A stretch of 33,082 nt of DNA from positions 1 through 33,082 of the forward strand of contig DWZS01000077.1 of assembly GCA_019117445.1 (NCBI GenBank). Direction: 5' to 3'. A model generated the notes under the pieces. That model was not told the origin of the DNA. It saw only the letters and a list, made by a program, of their open reading frames with translations, and did not search any database. The position numbers were made by a program, and so were the translations under genes. The DNA is from Candidatus Limosilactobacillus excrementigallinarum. Its GTDB lineage: Bacteria > Bacillota > Bacilli > Lactobacillales > Lactobacillaceae. Below are positions 29,478-33,082 of this stretch, piece by piece. The stretch's first letter is position 1; the number at the start of each line of letters is the position of its first letter.

Positions 29478-30089
29478 CTAACATTGGCAAAAGGCTGGTA
29501 AGTGCTCATCACAGAAATTAACGACGCGGGGCTGAATAGCTAAGCCAATGATCGTCCCGACATGAACTGCGTATAAAGCATGATTGTGTAACACACAGGC
29601 TACAATAATGATAATGGGTAAGACCATGTTAAACCCCATCGTAAAATGAACATTAAAATGTTTTTTCAGCGTGACGGACAAGTCATCGTGCGGGTGACAG
29701 CACCGGGCACGTTGATAAATAGCGAAACCGGCAAAGGCCGTCACAAGCCCTAACAAGTCAAAAGCTAACCGCCACCCCATTGGGAAGCAATCAATGCCAA
29801 AGCGACGCCACCACCCAGCAAACCACTGCATTAAAATACTATACGGAATCAGAAAAGCAAATTCCTTACCGAGGTTTACCCAAATAATCCGGCCAGTAAT
29901 AACCGTATTCAAAATGATTACCACAACGCCCTCGGTAAAAATCGTTTCCGTCATGGTCCACTGCAAGGTGTGCATGATATTAACGATTGAAGCTGGCCAT
30001 GGCATACTTCCCATATTTGTAACGATCGTCATAGAGTGACCAATTGAATTTAAAACAACAGCTAATGCGACCGCTAAAACTCGGCGCAT
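29478..30089 (-). CDS. YczE/YitT-like integral membrane protein
   Basis: A 203-residue membrane protein with about five or six helices: an N-terminal VLAVALAVVLNSIGHSMTIVTNMGSMPW that resembles the YczE/YyaS family (which has a GxxLxxxxxxG..PW start), a central WAGWWRRFGIDCF loop, and a His/Cys-rich cytoplasmic stretch (RCCHPHDD). The C-terminus is also Cys-rich (FCDEHLPAFCQC). The function of the family is not settled. ATG at 30089 follows GAGG at 4 nt. It is the first gene of the operon with PhzF. The metal-like His/Cys clusters are unusual, but no known motif fits. Confidence 0.72.
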   Translation of the reverse strand: MRRVLAVALAVVLNSIGHSMTIVTNMGSMPWPASIVNIMHTLQWTMTETIFTEGVVVIILNTVITGRIIWVNLGKEFAFLIPYSILMQWFAGWWRRFGIDCFPMGWRLAFDLLGLVTAFAGFAIYQRARCCHPHDDLSVTLKKHFNVHFTMGFNMVLPIIIIVACVLHNHALYAVHVGTIIGLAIQPRVVNFCDEHLPAFCQC

Positions 30090-30106
30090 TATTCCTCACC
30101 TCAAAT

Positions 30107-30143
30107 AAAAAAACGCAATTTCCCGTTATTTCCCGGGAAATTG
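30107..30143 (-). terminator. Terminator of the 37-residue small gene
   Basis: Perfect 10-bp stem CAATTTCCCG / CGGGAAATTG (30116-30125 / 30134-30143) followed by seven T on the minus strand. It lies 10 bp past the small gene and 18 bp before the YczE-like start. Confidence 0.92.
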
Positions 30144-30152
30144 TCGTTGGCA

Positions 30153-30266
30153 TTAATCTTTCTTTTCTGCGTTATTTAATGACTTCATAATGGAAGGATT
30201 TTTAGAATGACAATCCTTTAGCATTTGCAAGTCTTCTGCACTCAATTCTACAACATACTTACTCAT
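30153..30266 (-). CDS. Small protein, 37 residues, unknown function
   Basis: ATG at 30266 to TAA at 30153 encodes a 37-residue protein starting MSKYVVELSAEDLQML and ending NNAEKKD. It has one Cys (KDCHSK) and no membrane helix or signal, and is likely an amphipathic or folded soluble peptide. GGGGG lies 6 nt upstream of the ATG. A promoter (30302-30329) precedes it and a strong terminator follows, so it is a complete monocistronic unit between the response regulator and the YczE-like gene. I do not recognise the family. It is too short for usual gene-calling cut-offs and could have been missed elsewhere. Confidence 0.7.
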   Translation of the reverse strand: MSKYVVELSAEDLQMLKDCHSKNPSIMKSLNNAEKKD

Positions 30267-30301
30267 TATAATCCCCCGTTCTTCGTTATCGATTAACTAT
30301 T

Positions 30302-30329
30302 AATATACCACTAATGATCAGAACTGCAA
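30302..30329 (-). promoter_or_regulatory. Promoter of the small gene
   Basis: -35 TTGCAG (30324-30329), 16-bp spacer, -10 TATATT (30302-30307) with a TG extension (TGGTATATT) on the minus strand. Confidence 0.75.
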
Positions 30330-30334
30330 TGCCT

Positions 30335-30958
30335 TTAAATCAGACCCTTTTTTACTGCTACGGCGATAGCCTGGGCACGATTGTGAACCTTCAATAATTC
30401 ATAAACTGAAGAAAGGTAGTTTTTAACCGTCCGGGTTGTGACAAAAAGTTGCTCCGCAATTTCAGCATTGGTTTTACCATCCGCAATCAGCTTCAGTAAT
30501 TTAATCTGTTGAGCAGAAAGCTCGACATCACCACCATGCTCTTCATCCGCGAGAACTGACGATAGAACTTCCCGACTAATGGCAATGTAGTTAGGATCCC
30601 GGAGAATATCTTCAATGCTGTCCGCAATCTTATAAGGATCTTCATCCTTAAGTAGATAACCACGAATCCCCTTCTTAATTACTTGTCGCGCAATCCGTGG
30701 GTCAATTTCCGTTGATAAAATCATGATTTCAGTTTTACCCACTAACTGATCGATTAAAGATCCGCCATCCATCTTAGGCATCAATAAATCCACAATTACT
30801 AATTCTGGAAAACTATCTAATTTATCCAACTTCTGCAGAGCATCCTCACCGTCCGAAGCCATCGCGACAATTGCTAAATCGTCGTAACTTTCGATGACCT
30901 GTTTAAGCCCTTCTCGAACAATTGGGTGGTCATCCACGATCATAATTGTGTGTTTCAT
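30335..30958 (-). CDS. Response regulator, NarL/LuxR family
   Basis: A 207-residue DNA-binding response regulator. Receiver domain: acidic pocket Asp9-Asp10, phospho-acceptor Asp57 (VIVDLLMP), Lys in GYLLKDE. C-terminal GerE/LuxR helix-turn-helix: LSAQQIKLLKLIADGKTNAEIAEQLFVTTRTVKNYLSSVYELL. The ATG at 30958 overlaps the kinase stop (ATGA, 4 bp), so the two are translationally coupled. No Shine-Dalgarno independent of the kinase frame was needed. Targets are unknown; the inverted repeat at 32237-32266 is a candidate site. Confidence 0.95.
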   Translation of the reverse strand: MKHTIMIVDDHPIVREGLKQVIESYDDLAIVAMASDGEDALQKLDKLDSFPELVIVDLLMPKMDGGSLIDQLVGKTEIMILSTEIDPRIARQVIKKGIRGYLLKDEDPYKIADSIEDILRDPNYIAISREVLSSVLADEEHGGDVELSAQQIKLLKLIADGKTNAEIAEQLFVTTRTVKNYLSSVYELLKVHNRAQAIAVAVKKGLI

Positions 30959-32139
30959 AAAGTTTCCTCCTCAAGTTTAAACCGGGCCACGACCTTAACC
31001 CCATCATTAAGTGATTCAACCGTGACCTGGCCGCCATGTTTAGCAGCGCGTTCATTCATATTTTTCAATCCAAAGTGATTCGTTAATTTTGTCGGTGGGA
31101 CAAAACGGCGACCGTGATCAACAATCACAATCGTCAGCCATTTCTGATCATGGTGAATTTCAACCACCGCTTGTGTAGTACGACCATGTTTAACCACATT
31201 CATCAGAGCTTCCCTAACAACCTGACTAATATCATGCAGTTTTTCATTCTCAATTAACAAGTCCTGCGTAAATCGCAGTTTTGTTTGTAACTGATAATTC
31301 TCTCGCATATCGTTGATTAATCGCACAATTTCCTGTTTCAATGATCGCTGCGGTTGATCTTCGGCTGTTTTTCGATATTGTTGGATTAACTGACGGGACT
31401 CTTTAATCGCTGATGACGTCATCCCCTCTGTTTTCTCCAGCATTTGCCGCATTTTCGGATAATTCTGTTGATCAGCCAAGTGCTTAACTACCGCTAATTG
31501 CATGTTAATCCCTACAATGTCCTGGGTTAATGTATCGTGCAAATCGCGCGCAATTTCTTGTCGCACCCGTTGCGATGTTAATTCTGCAATTTTGGCATTG
31601 GCCTGGTTCAATTTACGATTGGTTTGCGTCAGCTCTTCGGCTTGGTAAAAGCGCCGATAGACGCTGTAGTAGGCCGCATACGTCAAAACTACAACTGTTA
31701 AGACCGCTTCTAATAATAAGAACCAAATATTCCAGTCCTTGTGGCCAGTAAAAAACGGCACAACATACAAAATTGTTACTACTGGTGGATATTTATAGTT
31801 CCCTAATACCGTTAATTCCTGAAAGAGCAAAACCGGTAAACATGCCATTTCAAAGATAACCTGGCTTTGGTCAATCATCGTCGACCCGAGCCAAATAATC
31901 ACGACCGCTTGGGCAACCAACACAATCTCTGCCGGTAACCACTTGATTAGGTACGGAATCATAAGGAGCAAGGCAAAAATCATAATCAGCGGTGCACTTT
32001 GTTCTGCGAGGCTGGGTCCACGCAAAGCTGATAAACTATTTATAATTGAGGCAAACATCCAGATCCAACAAAAAAAGAACCAACGAATCATTCGTAATAT
32101 TTCAATTTCAATTTTTCGATGGGTTGCTTTATCATCCAT
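30955..32139 (-). CDS. Sensor histidine kinase, NarL-partner (HisKA_3) type
   Basis: A 394-residue membrane kinase. About five or six membrane helices (18-160) form the sensor with no large outer domain, which points to sensing in or near the membrane. A coiled linker (165-190) precedes the H box ARDLHDTLTQDI (His201). The ATPase part has the N box REALMNVVKH (Asn314), DHGRRF (Asp341; the usual second Gly is Arg) and FGLKNMNERA. ATG at 32139 has AAGGTG 5 nt upstream. It pairs with the response regulator through a 4-bp overlap. The signal is unknown; related kinases often respond to cell-wall stress or antimicrobials. Confidence 0.94.
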   Translation of the reverse strand: MDDKATHRKIEIEILRMIRWFFFCWIWMFASIINSLSALRGPSLAEQSAPLIMIFALLLMIPYLIKWLPAEIVLVAQAVVIIWLGSTMIDQSQVIFEMACLPVLLFQELTVLGNYKYPPVVTILYVVPFFTGHKDWNIWFLLLEAVLTVVVLTYAAYYSVYRRFYQAEELTQTNRKLNQANAKIAELTSQRVRQEIARDLHDTLTQDIVGINMQLAVVKHLADQQNYPKMRQMLEKTEGMTSSAIKESRQLIQQYRKTAEDQPQRSLKQEIVRLINDMRENYQLQTKLRFTQDLLIENEKLHDISQVVREALMNVVKHGRTTQAVVEIHHDQKWLTIVIVDHGRRFVPPTKLTNHFGLKNMNERAAKHGGQVTVESLNDGVKVVARFKLEEETL

Positions 32140-32165
32140 ATTAACACCTTAATTTTTTCAAAAGA

Positions 32166-32189
32166 AAAACACGTTAAAAAGCGTGTTTT
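32166..32189 (-). terminator. Hairpin with T-rich tail in the kinase leader
   Basis: AAAACACG / CGTGTTTT (32166-32173 / 32182-32189), followed by TTCTTTT on the minus strand. It could end the LPXTG transcript, or sit at the very 5' end of the kinase mRNA. Confidence 0.55.
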
Positions 32190-32193
32190 ATCT

Positions 32194-32222
32194 ATCATAT
32201 GGCAATTTGAATAATAAATCAA
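32194..32222 (-). promoter_or_regulatory. Promoter of the two-component operon
   Basis: -35 TTGATT (32217-32222), 17-bp spacer, -10 TATGAT (32194-32199) on the minus strand. Confidence 0.65.
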
Positions 32223-32236
32223 TTTTTACTTCATCC

Positions 32237-32266
32237 GTTAATTAATAACAAATATCATTAATTAAC
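32237..32266. promoter_or_regulatory. Perfect 10-bp inverted repeat upstream of the two-component promoter
   Basis: GTTAATTAAT (32237-32246) and ATTAATTAAC (32257-32266) with 10 bp between; half-site centres are 20 bp apart (two helical turns). Its centre is about 64 bp before the predicted start of transcription, a typical activator position. Confidence 0.5.
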
Positions 32267-32336
32267 CATGATGACATCAAACTAATTCATTCACATTTTT
32301 CATATTTTACATTCACGCATTTTCCTGTTCAGGAAA

Positions 32337-32969
32337 TTATTTTCTGGAACGTTTCCGCCTTGCTAAACCAAAGATTCCGAGTAACGAGGCCATTCCTAAG
32401 CCAGCAATTACTGTCACATTACTACTCCCCGTTTGTGGTAGACGATTTACAGCAGCTTTCGTCTTCGACGCCGAATTTTGCTGCAGAGCAGAGTCGTTCT
32501 GAGTCACATTCTGGTGAGATGTTTCAGCTGGTGTTCCTTGAGCATGGATAATCACTGGTTGCGTCTCCTTAGGATGTTCAGTAGTAACTAGTCGAGTTGG
32601 TTCAGTTGGTTCAGTCGGTTGGATTGGCTGAGTTGGCCGCGTTGGTTCTACCGGTTTTGTCGGTTGAACTGGCTTGGTCGGTTCAGTTGGTTTAACGGGT
32701 TTTGTCGGCTTAGTTGGTTGAGTCGGCTGCGGATCGACAGCATAGGTTACCAGTACCTGAATATCTGGTGAAGTATGTGTGATCCTGGTTTGCGCCTTAA
32801 CCTGGTTAGTAGTGGTATCTAAGACATCGTTGCCTTGATCATCAGTTGCTGCTACGACGTGATAACCCTTGATTTGTGGATTAGCAACACTAGCAAAACT
32901 ACCGTTGTCATCATTGCCATTAGCAAGCTCCCAGTCGGTAACGATATCTTGACTGAAACTTGAAAGCAC
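32337..32969 (-). pseudogene. LPXTG cell-wall-anchored MucBP-type protein, 5'-truncated
   Basis: The C-terminal end (about 210 codons) of a surface adhesin. Residues 8-79 resemble one MucBP-type repeat (TDWELANGNDDNGSF, NPQIKGYHVV), 80-127 is a Pro-Thr-rich repeat of the KPTEPTKPV type that would span the wall, and the end carries LPQTG (177-181), a hydrophobic helix and RRKRSRK for sortase anchoring. There is no signal peptide, the only start is a GTG at 32969 without a proper ribosome site, and an in-frame stop lies at 33012-33014. So the front of the gene is missing, most simply through insertion of the element at the window edge. A small stem (ATTTCCT / AGGAAAAT) overlaps the stop. Confidence 0.75.
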
Positions 32970-33022
32970 CTCAAAGAACCAGAGACCTTGCCAGCTCTGG
33001 TTTTGTTGGTCTTAAATTAGTT

Positions 33023-33082
33023 TTAGACGGCCACTCTAAGCACCATTTGAATGTTTTGCGGTAAGTAGCCGATGAATTGGTC
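33023..33082 (-). mobile_element. Possible C-terminus of a transposase at the window edge (partial)
   Basis: The last 60 bases read, on the minus strand, as 19 codons ending VLRVAV and a TAA, open to the window edge. The pattern FIGYLPQNIQMVL recalls the tail of DDE transposases. After it comes a hairpin AACCAGAG / CTCTGGTT (32977-33002) with TCTTT, like a terminator inside an IS end. It directly precedes the broken LPXTG gene. Too little sequence is present to name a family. Confidence 0.35.

Noticed and set aside
28669-30089. Phenazine or other secondary-metabolite cluster
   Set aside because: PhzF is a broad family and no other biosynthetic genes are nearby.
32583-32740. Tandem short repeats that could suggest a CRISPR or minisatellite
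   Set aside because: They encode Pro-Thr-Lys/Glu repeats of the LPXTG wall-spanning region in one frame; there are no constant repeats with unique spacers.

Overview
The window looks like chromosome of a low-to-medium GC lactic acid bacterium of the Lactobacillaceae, possibly Limosilactobacillus or a near relative. The reasons are three DUF915 hydrolases, a DUF1149 protein, a DUF4767-like lipoprotein, an LPXTG/MucBP surface protein fragment, a Lactobacillus-type nucleoside deoxyribosyltransferase, folT behind a THF riboswitch, strong AGGAGG ribosome sites and frequent TTG/GTG starts. The species call is inference. About 32 genes, one tRNA, two T-boxes and one THF riboswitch fill the window, most of them on the minus strand.

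Layout. 70-3014 is an operon of aldo/keto reductase, Na+/H+ antiporter and DUF915 hydrolase. 3108-5485 holds a GT2 and a GT8 glycosyltransferase behind a truncated ORF that lies just after tRNA-Thr. 5689-6639 is an intact Rpn nuclease with a candidate internal start. 6729-9107 is a cell-envelope operon (PAP2 phosphatase, DUF1149, dacA). 9234-10476 (plus strand) holds a class C26 glutamine hydrolase and an orphan Rpn C-terminal ORF. 10516-14018 holds gshA, T-box-controlled asnA and a nucleoside deoxyribosyltransferase. 14077-16431 is an intergenic repeat, an MFS exporter and a second DUF915. 16551-18564 (plus) is a cysteine-free HesB-like protein and a T-box-controlled M20 peptidase. 18595-20481 is the sdaAB-sdaAA serine dehydratase operon with a DUF59 Fe-S factor. 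20577-22750 is a glutamine amidotransferase, a lipoprotein and yaaA. 22830-23570 (plus) is the THF riboswitch and folT. 23622-28563 is MFS plus a third DUF915, a zinc alcohol dehydrogenase and another MFS. 28669-30266 is PhzF, a YczE-like membrane protein and an unlisted 37-residue gene. 30335-32139 is a two-component system. 32337-33082 is a truncated LPXTG protein, probably cut by an insertion sequence.

The most unusual signals are these. Two Rpn-family loci share an in-frame internal start with a strong Shine-Dalgarno at the equivalent place, which suggests a nuclease/intragenic-inhibitor arrangement and a stand-alone relative of the inhibitor. A 37-codon gene has its own promoter, ribosome site and terminator. 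A perfect 10+10 inverted repeat lies at an activator-like distance from the two-component promoter. A Fe-S assembly factor is coupled to the Fe-S serine dehydratase. Three DUF915 hydrolases occur within 25 kb, one with an altered nucleophile elbow. All functions are read from sequence motifs; no database search was possible.
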